This document shows positions 8,520 to 17,777 of a stretch of DNA of 64,000 nucleotides, one piece after another. The notes beneath the pieces were generated by a model that was not told the DNA's origin, ran no database searches, and saw only the letters and a program-made list of their open reading frames with translations. How positions within the stretch are numbered: position 1 is the first letter of the stretch; the number at the start of each line of letters is the position of its first letter. The DNA lies in assembly GCA_003249255.1 (NCBI GenBank), contig QKJP01000048.1:372001-436000 (forward strand), in the 5' to 3' direction. Both the position numbers and the translations under genes were made by a program. This DNA comes from Bacteroidales bacterium. GTDB taxonomy: Bacteria > Bacteroidota > Bacteroidia > Bacteroidales > Marinilabiliaceae.

Positions 8520-9839
8520 ATGGATATTTTACTAAAAGCAGTGCAACTCATTTTAAGCTTATCAATATTGATAATCTTACACGAACTTGGCCACTTCTTT
8601 TTTGCGCGATTATTTAAAACCAGAGTAGAGAAATTCTATTTATTCTTCAATGCCGGATTCTCATTATTTAAATACAAAAAAGGTGACACCGAATATGGTA
8701 TTGGATGGTTACCTTTAGGTGGATATGTTAAAATAGCAGGAATGATTGATGAGTCGATGGATAAAGCTGCCATGGCTCTCCCTCCCAAACCATATGAATT
8801 CAGATCAAAACCAGCCTGGCAAAGACTATTAATAATGCTTGGTGGAGTGTTGGTGAATTTCTTATTAGCCATATTCATTTTTTGGATGATGCTTTACAAA
8901 TGGGGCGATGGATACATCCCTGTTAAATCAGCAAAATACGGATTACACTACCACAGCTCACTAAAAAATTATGGACTTAAAGATGGAGATATTATTACAC
9001 ACGTAGGCGAAAAAGAAACCATTACACTTCAAGACATTTCAACAGAACTTCTTTACAGTGATGCCAACTATGTAAAAGTTCTTCGAAACGATTCAACAAT
9101 AAATATAGCAATACCACATGATTACGACCAGACCTTAATGGCCGAAAATATTGCAGCACCTTTTAACTTTCAATTTCCGACCATAGTTGGTGAAGTATTG
9201 CCAAATTCTCCAGCTGAAAAGGCAGGAATCATGGCAAATGATAGTATCGTAAGCATAGATAGTATTGCGACTCCATTTTTCCACAGTTTTGCAGACCAAA
9301 TAAAACAATTTAAAGGCGACACGGTTACCATTGGCTTGTACAGAAATAATACTTTTTCTGAAATAGAAACTGTTGTAAGTTCACAAGGTACCATTGGCTT
9401 TTATAATAAAATGGATAATAATTATGTAGAAATTAAAACCTTTGATTATGGCTTTTGGGAAGCACTGCCTAAAGGCATTGACAAAGGTCTCACTATTCTA
9501 TCCAGCTATATAAAAGGTTTTAAAGTAGTATTTACAAAGGAAGGAGCTAAACAACTAGGAGGGTTTGGTGCTATCGGAAACATGTTTCCTAAAACCTGGG
9601 ACTGGCAAAAGTTTTGGGCAAATACCGCTTTACTCTCCCTGATATTAGCATTCATGAATGTTCTTCCAATACCGGCCTTAGATGGTGGCCATGTACTGTT
9701 CCTTCTTTATGAAATGGTAACGGGCAGAAAACCGGGTGATAAATTCCTTGAATATGCTACCATGACAGGTATGCTATTACTATTCACTCTTTTAATTTAT
9801 GCAAATGTAAACGATATCCTTAGAGCTTTCTTTAATTAG
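8520..9839 (+). CDS. rseP: Site-2 protease RseP (intramembrane zinc metalloprotease)
   Basis: This 439-residue intramembrane protease should cut membrane-bound anti-sigma factors or other single-span substrates after a first periplasmic cut. The zinc site HELGH is at residues 21-25 inside the first membrane segment. The second conserved block NVLPIPALDGGHVLF, with the Asp ligand, is at about 380. Two PDZ-like domains lie between them (about 135-200 and 215-290). Further membrane segments are at about 105-125, 370-390 and 415-435. It begins 38 nt after dxr. Its own substrates are not encoded next to it. Confidence 0.95.
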   Translation: MDILLKAVQLILSLSILIILHELGHFFFARLFKTRVEKFYLFFNAGFSLFKYKKGDTEYGIGWLPLGGYVKIAGMIDESMDKAAMALPPKPYEFRSKPAWQRLLIMLGGVLVNFLLAIFIFWMMLYKWGDGYIPVKSAKYGLHYHSSLKNYGLKDGDIITHVGEKETITLQDISTELLYSDANYVKVLRNDSTINIAIPHDYDQTLMAENIAAPFNFQFPTIVGEVLPNSPAEKAGIMANDSIVSIDSIATPFFHSFADQIKQFKGDTVTIGLYRNNTFSEIETVVSSQGTIGFYNKMDNNYVEIKTFDYGFWEALPKGIDKGLTILSSYIKGFKVVFTKEGAKQLGGFGAIGNMFPKTWDWQKFWANTALLSLILAFMNVLPIPALDGGHVLFLLYEMVTGRKPGDKFLEYATMTGMLLLFTLLIYANVNDILRAFFN

Positions 9840-9881
9840 CCATAAAAGATTCGTAAATTTGTAGATTCAAATACTTTAACA

Positions 9882-10082
9882 ATGAACGCATCAATAACAT
9901 TTCTAATCTTTGGTTTACCAGGTGGGCCAGAATGGATTTTAGTTCTAATAGCTATTATACTTCTATTTGGTGGGAAAAAAATCCCTGAAATGATGAAAGG
10001 CTTAGGACAAGGAATGAAAGAATTTAAAAACGCTCGCGAAGGAAACGACAGTGAGAAAAAGGAGAATGAACCAAAATCTTAA
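9882..10082 (+). CDS. tatA: Sec-independent translocase TatA/E
   Basis: This 66-residue protein has a short N-terminus, one membrane helix (about 17-30, EWILVLIAIILLFGGKKIPE) and an amphipathic helix followed by an acidic-basic tail. The FGGKKIPE and G-x2-QGMKEFK segments are TatA signatures. It forms the pore part of the twin-arginine system. No tatC is present in this window. A TAAATTTG element at 9854-9861, 20 nt upstream of the start, could give it its own promoter apart from rseP. Confidence 0.93.
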   Translation: MNASITFLIFGLPGGPEWILVLIAIILLFGGKKIPEMMKGLGQGMKEFKNAREGNDSEKKENEPKS

Positions 10083-10199
10083 TTTAAGATTTCTCCAATT
10101 CGTTTTTTATAACTCTTACGGTCTCCTTCTTACATGGTGACCGTTTGCATTATAATATACAAGACAATAACACAACAAAAGATTAGTGAGGCGATTGAA

Positions 10200-11429
10200 A
10201 TGAAGCTGATGATAATGTATATGAAAATCCTCTTTTTCCCATTTATGCTTTTTTTATGTAATTCGTTGTTACTCGCACAAGAATCTCCCATGCCTAAACC
10301 CTTACCGGAGTTTCCGGAGTGGATGTACGAAAGCAGACTAAAAGAACTTGATCAAAACACTACCATAAAACTAGACTACAATAAACAAGTAAGAGCCTAT
10401 ATAGATGTTTACACCCTAAAAAGAAGAGAACACTTTTCGCGTATTATTGGCAGAGCTGAATTATACTTCCCTCTATTTGAAGAATATTTAGCAAAGTACA
10501 ATCTACCGATGGAACTAAAATACTTAGCCATTATTGAATCAGCACTTGATCCAACAGCGAAATCTTCGTCTGGAGCGATGGGTTTATGGCAATTCCTTTA
10601 TCAATCCGGCCGCTTATTCGATCTCAAAGTGGATACTTATGTAGACGAAAGATGCGATCCGATTAAAAGCACGGATGCGGCCTGTCGTTACCTGGCTTAC
10701 TTATACCAAAACCTCAACGATTGGCAGTTAGCATTAGCAGCATACAATGGTGGCTTAGGAGTTGTTCAAAAAGCCATTGAAAGATCGGGTGGAATCACCA
10801 ACTATTGGGATTTACAACCTTTTCTTCCGGTACCGGTTCAAGGTTATGTACCAGCTTTTATAGCCGCAAATTATTCCATGAACAATTATGCAAAACATGA
10901 AATAAGCAGCACCCCTCCAATTATTACTTTTGATGAAGTAGATACCATTTACATCTATAAACCATTGAGCTTTGAACAAATTCACAAAGCATCAGGCACA
11001 CCCATAGAACTTATCAAATGGCTTAATCCTTCGTATACAAAACAATACATTCCGGTTAAAAAAAATCCTGTTCCTATTTTTCTTCCTAAAGAAAACATTC
11101 CTACTTTTATTCAGGGAGAAAAAGAACTTCAGCCATTGGATGCACCAATTGTATCATCGCCGCCGTTCGGAGACAAAGACAATCGATTTGAATCCATACA
11201 CATTGTTCGAAAAGGAGAATTCTTTCATAAGATTGCCATTCGCTACCAATGTAGAATAGGTGATATTATGGAATGGAACAACCTCGATACCAAACAATTA
11301 CAAGCCGGACAAAAATTAGTAGTTTGGAAACCTATTTTAGAGATCGGCCACTTTGCCGTATTACCAGAGGTGGATGTTTCTAAAATTAAGATCCCAAAAC
11401 TCATTGCCGTTAAACCTGAATACTTTTAA
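10200..11429 (+). CDS. Lytic transglycosylase with C-terminal LysM (MltD-like)
   Basis: The protein cleaves the glycan strand of peptidoglycan to 1,6-anhydro-muropeptides. The SLT domain (about residues 95-220) carries the catalytic Glu in AIIESALDP (about Glu113), followed by SSSGAMGLWQF and LALAAYNGG. A LysM wall-binding domain is at the C-terminus (IHIVRKGEFFHKIAIRYQ through AGQKLVVWKP). The signal peptide MKILFFPFMLFLCNSLLLAQ begins at 10221. ATGs at 10200 and 10221 both fit, and an in-frame ATG at 10134 would place 30 residues before the signal. The DUF4837 gene starts 19 nt after its stop. Confidence 0.88.
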   Translation: MKLMIMYMKILFFPFMLFLCNSLLLAQESPMPKPLPEFPEWMYESRLKELDQNTTIKLDYNKQVRAYIDVYTLKRREHFSRIIGRAELYFPLFEEYLAKYNLPMELKYLAIIESALDPTAKSSSGAMGLWQFLYQSGRLFDLKVDTYVDERCDPIKSTDAACRYLAYLYQNLNDWQLALAAYNGGLGVVQKAIERSGGITNYWDLQPFLPVPVQGYVPAFIAANYSMNNYAKHEISSTPPIITFDEVDTIYIYKPLSFEQIHKASGTPIELIKWLNPSYTKQYIPVKKNPVPIFLPKENIPTFIQGEKELQPLDAPIVSSPPFGDKDNRFESIHIVRKGEFFHKIAIRYQCRIGDIMEWNNLDTKQLQAGQKLVVWKPILEIGHFAVLPEVDVSKIKIPKLIAVKPEYF

Positions 11430-11448
11430 TTCCATAAAATATTTGATT

Positions 11449-12438
11449 ATGTACGCTAAAATATTTGCCTTTTTATTTATCGCTACAACTTTACTTTTTT
11501 CATGCAAAACGAAGAACGATGGTAGCAAACCAAATGTTGGAGGAAAAGCCGGAGAACTATTATTGGTTATCAATGATCAGCCCAAAACCTCTGGAGGAGG
11601 TGTAAAACTAAGACAAATTTTAACTCAAGATTACATCGGACTTCCTCAACCGGAACGTCATTTTGATCTATCGGTGACACCTCACAGAGCCTTATCCGAT
11701 TTCATGAAAACAATTAGAAACATTGTAGTTGTTGATGTTTCTCCAAAAGTAAAAGAAGATACTATTTTATATTACAATAACCTCTGGGCCAAACCCCAAG
11801 GTGCCGTTAGAATTACAGCTAAAGATACCACTGTTCTGAGAGAATTAGTCGAGCGTCATGAGATAAGGTTGCTAAGTTTCTTCAACAAAGCAGAAAGAGA
11901 CCGAAGCATCGGGTATTTTAAAAAATATCCAAATCCTGAACTTATTAAGGAGGTAAAAGAGAAATGGAACATCAATTTGACCATTCCCGGAAGCTTTAAA
12001 AAAGGTAAAGGTAACGATGACTTTTCATGGATGGCAGAACAAGCTGACTGGGGAAGCATGGGCATGGTTATTTATAAATTTCCTTATATCGGTGAAGGCA
12101 CGTTTTCTAAAGAATATTTACTGAATAAAAGAGACTCTATCCTGAAACTTTATTTACCGGGACCAACTGAAGGTTCATACATGACTACAGAACACAATTT
12201 CCCGGTAATATACAAAACTACAACTGTTAATAACCTAGATGTGGTGGAACTTAGAGGCCTGTTTAAAGTTCAGGGCGACATGATGGGTGGGCCATTTATT
12301 TCAAGAGCTCATCATATAAAAGAAGATAACAGTGTAATTGTTATAGATGGCTATGTATATTCTCCTGAGCAACCTGACAAAAGAGATAAAATCAGACAAT
12401 TGGAAGCAATTATGCACACCATTCATTACCAAAAATAA
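11449..12438 (+). CDS. DUF4837 family lipoprotein
   Basis: This 329-residue protein has a lipoprotein signal ending in LLFSC, with Cys about residue 19. The start at 11449 is preferred over an upstream in-frame ATG at 11353 that overlaps the transglycosylase gene. The mature part opens with GKAGELLLVINDQ and contains repeated alpha/beta segments such as FMKTIRNIVVVDVSP and VIYKFPYIGEGTFS. This is the recognisable pattern of the Bacteroidota DUF4837 family, whose function is unknown. It lies in an envelope gene run between a transglycosylase and an aminopeptidase. Confidence 0.8.
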   Translation: MYAKIFAFLFIATTLLFSCKTKNDGSKPNVGGKAGELLLVINDQPKTSGGGVKLRQILTQDYIGLPQPERHFDLSVTPHRALSDFMKTIRNIVVVDVSPKVKEDTILYYNNLWAKPQGAVRITAKDTTVLRELVERHEIRLLSFFNKAERDRSIGYFKKYPNPELIKEVKEKWNINLTIPGSFKKGKGNDDFSWMAEQADWGSMGMVIYKFPYIGEGTFSKEYLLNKRDSILKLYLPGPTEGSYMTTEHNFPVIYKTTTVNNLDVVELRGLFKVQGDMMGGPFISRAHHIKEDNSVIVIDGYVYSPEQPDKRDKIRQLEAIMHTIHYQK

Positions 12439-12444
12439 AGGATT

Positions 12445-12849
12445 ATGCAATTAAAGTTAAGCCGCAATGTCCTTAAAGAAGCTACATCCAAAAATGATCT
12501 TATCAAAAAAACGGCTGCTCAAATCATCAAAGATTTTGCAGAATTTTCATTGAACATATCATTCTCAGGTCATCTGGAAAGCTTCTACGAAGAATTGTAT
12601 AATCAAATGCATCCGGCTATTGGTAAATTGATGGATGAGCAATATTCCCTTTTCCTGCATTTTTTATATCGTATAGACGTCAGCGAAAAAGAAGTTAGAC
12701 AATATCAAATTGAAATGGGTGACGCTCCTTACCTTGATGCGCTAACCGAATTAATCATTCACCGTGAAATGAAAAAGGTAATGATTCGAGAATATTTCAA
12801 AGCTCATTCAAGTCCCAATAATGAAAACAACAATGAGCTAAGTCATTAA
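12445..12849 (+). CDS. Small conserved-looking protein of unknown function
   Basis: A 134-residue protein, predicted mostly helical, with no signal peptide or membrane segment. It starts 6 nt after the DUF4837 gene and ends 22 nt before the M17 aminopeptidase, so it is almost certainly part of that transcript. It shows one run of helices (KKTAAQIIKDFAEFSLNI, SFYEELYNQMHPAIGKLMDE, FLHFLYRIDVSEKEV) and a polar, Asn-rich tail. I do not recognise a family. The reading frame looks real because of its position and codon use. Confidence 0.65.
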   Translation: MQLKLSRNVLKEATSKNDLIKKTAAQIIKDFAEFSLNISFSGHLESFYEELYNQMHPAIGKLMDEQYSLFLHFLYRIDVSEKEVRQYQIEMGDAPYLDALTELIIHREMKKVMIREYFKAHSSPNNENNNELSH

Positions 12850-12871
12850 TAAAAAAAAATTCACTTATTAT

Positions 12872-14308
12872 ATGAGCCTAAAAATAAACCTTTCGATAGA
12901 TCAGCCGGAAGAAGTCCAGAACTTTTTTATCATCAACACAACTTCCTTTCTAAAAGATTTCGGTTTTGATGAATCAACACGTGAGTACATCGAAAAAGAA
13001 TTAAGCAAAGACAAGAAGTTTATATCCATCAAAAAAATGGATAAAGTTGACTTCATTCGATTTGTTGATACTGAAGATAGCTCTGACACTTTTATTGAAG
13101 AGTTAAGAAAAAATGGTCATTCAGCATACAAAGAAATTCAGGCTCTTAACCTAGAACACATTGTTGTTTATGATTTGATAAACAATAAGGATTACACCTT
13201 AGCAGTCACTGAAGGTTTAGCTCTTTCGTCCTATGCCTTTAAAAAATATAAAACTGACGAAGAAAACAAGAAAGAAAACAACTTGTCTCTTTGGGTTTCT
13301 TCACCGGCCATTACACAATGCATGTTGCATGAGTTGAGAAGAAATTGCGAAGCCGTTTTCATCACCAGAGACCTGGTTAATGAACCCGTGAGCACACTTA
13401 ACGTTGAAGCACTAACTTCTAACATTGAAGCACTTGGTGAAAAACACAACTTTAAAGTGACCGTATTTAACAAATCAAAACTGGAATCGTTAAAGTTTGG
13501 CGGCTTATTAGGTGTAAACAAAGGAAGCATAGACCCTCCTGCATTCCACATCTTAGAATGGAAACCCGACCATGTTAGAAATGCTCAACCGATCGTAATA
13601 GTAGGTAAAGGTATTGTTTATGACACAGGCGGTATTAACTTAAAAGTTCATCCCGGTGGTCTTCTTGATATGAAAAGCGATATGGGTGGAGCAGCATCTG
13701 TAGTAGGTACAATGGTTGCTGTTTCATCGAACTTTTTACCGGTACATGTGATTGGATTGATTCCCGCAACAGACAACCGTCCCGGAGAAAATGCAATAGT
13801 TCCGGGTGATGTATTAAATATGCACAACGGGAAAACGGTAGAAGTATTAAATACCGATGCCGAAGGTCGTCTAATTTTAGCTGACGCATTAAGCTATGCT
13901 GAAAAATTCAACCCATCATTAGTGATCGACTTGGCAACCTTAACAGGTAGTGCTGTAATGGCGCTGGGCTATCATGCAACGGTTGGTATGGGAACTGCCT
14001 CTCAAGATGTCTTTGAAAAGCTCATTAAATCGGGTAACAAAGTAACTGAGCGAATTGTCCAATTTCCGTTCTGGTCGGATTACGATGATATGATTAAATC
14101 AGATGTTGCAGACATTAAAAACATAGGCCCTCGGGAAGCCGGATCTATTTCTGCCGGTAAATTCTTAAGTCATTTCATAAAAGCTCCATGGATTCATTTA
14201 GACATTGCCGGCCCTGCATTTTTAAATGCAGAAGATGCATATCGACCCAAAGGAGCCACAGGTGTTGGCGTACGTCTTTTATACGACTTTATCAAGAATA
14301 ACATTTGA
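12872..14308 (+). CDS. M17 family leucyl aminopeptidase
   Basis: This 478-residue cytosolic exopeptidase removes N-terminal amino acids using two metal ions. The metal ligands of the family are all visible: Lys246 and Asp251 in VGKGIVYDTGG, Asp270 in MKSDMGGAA, and Asp329 and Glu331 in NTDAEGRL. The N-terminal domain (about 1-160) is divergent, as is normal for M17, and the catalytic domain fills about 165-475. The end AYRPKGATGVGVRLL is typical. It is the last gene of the 11.4-14.3 kb group, with a 76-nt gap to pdxA. Confidence 0.93.
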   Translation: MSLKINLSIDQPEEVQNFFIINTTSFLKDFGFDESTREYIEKELSKDKKFISIKKMDKVDFIRFVDTEDSSDTFIEELRKNGHSAYKEIQALNLEHIVVYDLINNKDYTLAVTEGLALSSYAFKKYKTDEENKKENNLSLWVSSPAITQCMLHELRRNCEAVFITRDLVNEPVSTLNVEALTSNIEALGEKHNFKVTVFNKSKLESLKFGGLLGVNKGSIDPPAFHILEWKPDHVRNAQPIVIVGKGIVYDTGGINLKVHPGGLLDMKSDMGGAASVVGTMVAVSSNFLPVHVIGLIPATDNRPGENAIVPGDVLNMHNGKTVEVLNTDAEGRLILADALSYAEKFNPSLVIDLATLTGSAVMALGYHATVGMGTASQDVFEKLIKSGNKVTERIVQFPFWSDYDDMIKSDVADIKNIGPREAGSISAGKFLSHFIKAPWIHLDIAGPAFLNAEDAYRPKGATGVGVRLLYDFIKNNI

Positions 14309-14384
14309 TATTAGCTCTTTTTATTACTTTTAAACTCAATTATATAAAACCACGCACTTGCGTTACTAAAAAAGAAACGACACT

Positions 14385-15449
14385 ATGAGTCAAAAACAAA
14401 TAAAAGTTGGAATAACTCAGGGTGATATTAATGGGGTTGGATACGAAGTGATTTTTAAAACTTTGGCCGACAACCGCATTTTTGATTCATTCATCCCTAT
14501 TATTTACGGATCATCAAAAGTGGCCGCATACCATCGAAAAGCATTAAACATCCCCAACTTTAGCCTCAACAACATCCAAGATGCTGACGAAGCTAATCCT
14601 ACGCGAATTAACATGATCAATTGCTTAAGTGATGAAGTTCGTGTTGAGCTTGGTAAATCAACCACAGACGGAGGAATAGGTGCATTTAAAGCGCTTGAGG
14701 CCGCTACTGAGGATTTGCGTAGTGGTAAAATTGATGTTTTAGTCACTGCTCCCATTAACAAAAAGAACATTCAATCAGACTCATTCAACTTCCCGGGTCA
14801 CACCGAATACCTGGAAGAAAAAGCAGAATCGGGTAAAGCTTTAATGTTAATGGTTTCAAACCAATTAAAAGTAGGCGTTGTGGTTGGACACACTGCATTA
14901 AAAGATGTCCCTTCAAAAGTTACAGAGCAAAGCATCCTGGACAAATTGACCACCCTTGATAAAACCTTAAAACAGGATTTCACGATTCGTCGACCAAGAA
15001 TTGCAGTTTTAGGCCTAAATCCTCACGCTGGCGACAATGGTGTTCTTGGCACAGAAGAACAAGACATTATTATTCCAGCCATAGAAAAAGCCAAACAACA
15101 AGGTATTATGGCACTTGGCCCATATCCTGCGGATGGCCTCTTCGGTAGTGAAAACCATAAAAACTTTGATGCTATTCTAGCAATGTATCACGACCAGGGA
15201 TTAACTCCATTTAAAGCATTAACCTTTTCTCAAGGCGTAAATTATACGGCCGGATTATCTTTTATTCGCACCTCTCCGGATCACGGTACCGCGTTTGAGA
15301 TTGCCGGGCAAAATAAAGCCAACCACGAATCTTTTAAGCAAGCTTTATATTTAGGGATTGACATTTGTAAAAACAGAATGCAAAACATTCAATTGAATGA
15401 AAATCCCCTTCAGTCGTATGACATCAATGAATTAGAGCAAAAAGACTAA
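14385..15449 (+). CDS. pdxA: 4-hydroxythreonine-4-phosphate dehydrogenase
   Basis: The enzyme oxidises 4-phospho-hydroxythreonine with NAD(P)+ in the DXP-dependent route to pyridoxal phosphate. The protein is 354 residues, a little longer than the Escherichia coli enzyme. Family blocks include VGITQGDINGVGYEV at the N-terminus, TAPINKKNI, FPGHTEYL with a metal-binding His, GLNPHAGDNG, and AMYHDQGLTPFKAL with the last His ligand. No other pyridoxine gene is adjacent. A strong terminator lies 16 nt after the stop. Confidence 0.96.
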   Translation: MSQKQIKVGITQGDINGVGYEVIFKTLADNRIFDSFIPIIYGSSKVAAYHRKALNIPNFSLNNIQDADEANPTRINMINCLSDEVRVELGKSTTDGGIGAFKALEAATEDLRSGKIDVLVTAPINKKNIQSDSFNFPGHTEYLEEKAESGKALMLMVSNQLKVGVVVGHTALKDVPSKVTEQSILDKLTTLDKTLKQDFTIRRPRIAVLGLNPHAGDNGVLGTEEQDIIIPAIEKAKQQGIMALGPYPADGLFGSENHKNFDAILAMYHDQGLTPFKALTFSQGVNYTAGLSFIRTSPDHGTAFEIAGQNKANHESFKQALYLGIDICKNRMQNIQLNENPLQSYDINELEQKD

Positions 15450-15464
15450 AAAAGAAATACCAAT

Positions 15465-15499
15465 AAAAAAATCCAGCTCAAATTGAGCTGGATTTTTTT
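15465..15499. terminator. Bidirectional terminator between pdxA and lpxA
   Basis: AAAAAATCCAGCTCA (15466-15480) pairs with its full complement at 15484-15498 around a 3-nt loop. A run of seven Ts lies at the right end and a mirror run of As at the left, so it should end transcripts arriving from both convergent genes. Confidence 0.9.
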
Positions 15500-15518
15500 A
15501 TCTATTTAATACTACTTG

Positions 15519-16289
15519 TTATCCTCGAATAATTCCTCGCTTAGAGTTTTTTATAAAACTCAGAACATAATCACGCTCTTTACTAACAGGTAATTCTTTT
15601 TCAATACGACCTATCGCTTCGGTAGTATTATATCCTTTTTGGTAGATATAACGATAAACTTCTTGAAGATCTCTGATTTGTTCATCAGTGAAATTTCTAC
15701 GTCGTAAACCAACCGTATTAATTCCCATATATGAAATTGGTTCACGCCCGGTCATCACATAAGGAGGTACATCTTTAGGTACTTTAGATCCCCCTTGAAT
15801 AATAACGTGACCTCCAATATTGACAAATTGATGCACTAATACTCCACCGGATAAAATCGCAAAATCATCAATAATAACTTCACCCGCAAGCTGACTAGCA
15901 TTACCAATAATTACATTATTACCAACAATAGTATCGTGTGCAATGTGTGAATATGCCATTAACAAACAGTTGCTTCCTACAACCGTCTTCCACTTGGCCT
16001 TTGTACCTCTATTAACAGTAACACATTCACGAATTGTAGTATTATCGCCAATCTCTGCAGTTGTTTCTTCCCCCACAAATTTTAAATCCTGAGGCACTGC
16101 ACCAATAACTGCTCCCGGAAATATCTTACAATTTTTCCCTATCCTAGCACCTTCTAATATCGTAACATTTGAATAAATCTTCGTCCCCTCTCCAATAACA
16201 ACATTCTTATCAATTGTTACAAAAGGTCCTATTTCAACATCTTCAGCAATCTTTGCGTCCGGATGGATAGAAGCCAATGGTTGTTTCAT
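15519..16289 (-). CDS. lpxA: UDP-N-acetylglucosamine acyltransferase
   Basis: The enzyme adds the first 3-hydroxyacyl chain from acyl-ACP to UDP-GlcNAc, the first step of lipid A synthesis. The 256-residue protein is an N-terminal left-handed beta helix of hexapeptide repeats (for example IHPDAKIAEDVEIGPFVTI) with a C-terminal helical part (GLRRRNFTDEQIRDLQEVYRYIY). The catalytic His is in the AYSHIAHD block (about 115-125). It lies 39 nt downstream of lpxC/fabZ and is the last gene of the lpxD-lpxC/fabZ-lpxA unit. Confidence 0.96.
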   Translation of the reverse strand: MKQPLASIHPDAKIAEDVEIGPFVTIDKNVVIGEGTKIYSNVTILEGARIGKNCKIFPGAVIGAVPQDLKFVGEETTAEIGDNTTIRECVTVNRGTKAKWKTVVGSNCLLMAYSHIAHDTIVGNNVIIGNASQLAGEVIIDDFAILSGGVLVHQFVNIGGHVIIQGGSKVPKDVPPYVMTGREPISYMGINTVGLRRRNFTDEQIRDLQEVYRYIYQKGYNTTEAIGRIEKELPVSKERDYVLSFIKNSKRGIIRG

Positions 16290-16328
16290 CTGACTATTTT
16301 GTTTATATTTTTTACAGCTCTTAACTGC

Positions 16329-17732
16329 TTACTTTGTTTTATTCTTAACAACTTGTGCCATAAACTCGCCCTCCGACACAATGGTATCACCTACATAAGC
16401 GGTTCCTTTCATATTGGCCATACCTCGGCGGAAAGGAGATATTAACTCCAATTTAAAAATCAAGGTATCTCCGGGAACTACTTTCTTTCTCATCTTTACA
16501 TTATCAATCTTGATAAAGTAAGTACTGTACAACTCTGGCTCATCCACCAGGTTTAAGATGTAAATACCTCCCATTTGTGCCATTGCTTCTAATTGAAGTA
16601 CTGCCGGCATCACGGGTTCTTCGGGGAAGTGCCCCACAAAGAAAGGCTCATTCATGGTTACATTCTTAATCCCTACCACATGATTTTCACCCATCTCAAT
16701 AACTTTATCAATCAGCAAAAATGGGGGACGATGAGGTAAAAACTTCTTTATATCATTGATATCGAACAAGGGTTCTTTGCATGGATCGTAAACAGGAACA
16801 TCATCTTTTAAAATACGCTTTTTCATTTCTTTGCGTAGGATTTTTGCAAACTCCACGTTTGCCATGTGCCCCGGACGAGTAGCAATAATACGTCCTTTAA
16901 TCGGATAACCACACAATGCTAAATCTCCAATTACATCTAATAATTTATGGCGTGCAGGTTCATTATCAAATTCCAGCTCCAGATTATTTAAAACACCCGT
17001 TGGTTTTACTTCCATGTGTGGCTTATTGAACAAATCTGCCAAACGATCCATTTCTTCCTGAGCAACTTCATGATCTACGATAATAATGGCATTATCAAGA
17101 TCTCCTCCTTTAATTAAATTATTCTTCAAAAGAGGCTCTAACTCATGTAAAAACACAAAGGTACGACAAGCACTGACTTCTTCTTCATAATCCTTCAATG
17201 ATTCTAATGTTGCATATTGATTCGCCAAAACTTTAGAATTATCAAAAGATATTTTAACATCACAGCTGAATTCATCATCCGGTAAAGCAATGATTTTGAT
17301 ACCTTTTTCAGGAACTTCAAATACCATTTTTTCCTTCACTACAAAATACTTTCGCTCTGTAGCCTGCTCTTCAATTCCAGCCTTATTTATTGCTTCAACA
17401 TAAAACTTAGCACTTCCGTCTAAAATTGGAGCTTCCGGACCATTTACTTCAATCAGACAATTATCCACTCCTAAAGCAGTTAATGCCGACAAGCAGTGTT
17501 CGATCGTACTTATTTTAACTTCACCTTTAGTAAGAACAGTACCTCTTTCGGTATAACTCACATTCTCAGCTACTGCATCAATAACAAGCTGTTCTTCAAG
17601 GTCTACTCGTTTAAACTTAAAGCCATGATTTTCTGGTGCCGGATTTAAAGTAAGTGTTACCTGTGCACCTGTATGCAAACCTGTTCCGCTTACTGAAACA
17701 GCTTCTTTTAATGTACATTGCTTTTCTGCCAT
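16329..17732 (-). CDS. lpxC/fabZ: Bifunctional LpxC deacetylase / FabZ dehydratase fusion
   Basis: This 467-residue fusion joins two enzymes. Residues about 1-305 are LpxC, the zinc deacetylase for UDP-3-O-acyl-GlcNAc. Its zinc ligands are visible at His79 (STIEHCLSAL) and in the ARHKLLDVIGDLAL block. Residues about 325-467 are FabZ, the 3-hydroxyacyl-ACP dehydratase, with LPHRPPFLLID and the active-site block GHFPEEPVMPAVLQLEAMAQ. The fusion is characteristic of the Bacteroidota and joins lipid A synthesis to fatty acid elongation, which compete for hydroxyacyl-ACP. It lies between lpxD and lpxA in one transcript. Confidence 0.97.
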   Translation of the reverse strand: MAEKQCTLKEAVSVSGTGLHTGAQVTLTLNPAPENHGFKFKRVDLEEQLVIDAVAENVSYTERGTVLTKGEVKISTIEHCLSALTALGVDNCLIEVNGPEAPILDGSAKFYVEAINKAGIEEQATERKYFVVKEKMVFEVPEKGIKIIALPDDEFSCDVKISFDNSKVLANQYATLESLKDYEEEVSACRTFVFLHELEPLLKNNLIKGGDLDNAIIIVDHEVAQEEMDRLADLFNKPHMEVKPTGVLNNLELEFDNEPARHKLLDVIGDLALCGYPIKGRIIATRPGHMANVEFAKILRKEMKKRILKDDVPVYDPCKEPLFDINDIKKFLPHRPPFLLIDKVIEMGENHVVGIKNVTMNEPFFVGHFPEEPVMPAVLQLEAMAQMGGIYILNLVDEPELYSTYFIKIDNVKMRKKVVPGDTLIFKLELISPFRRGMANMKGTAYVGDTIVSEGEFMAQVVKNKTK

Positions 17733-17777
17733 ATTCTTTTTCTAATTCCTGGGATTGTTTTCAGAAAAATAGATAAT

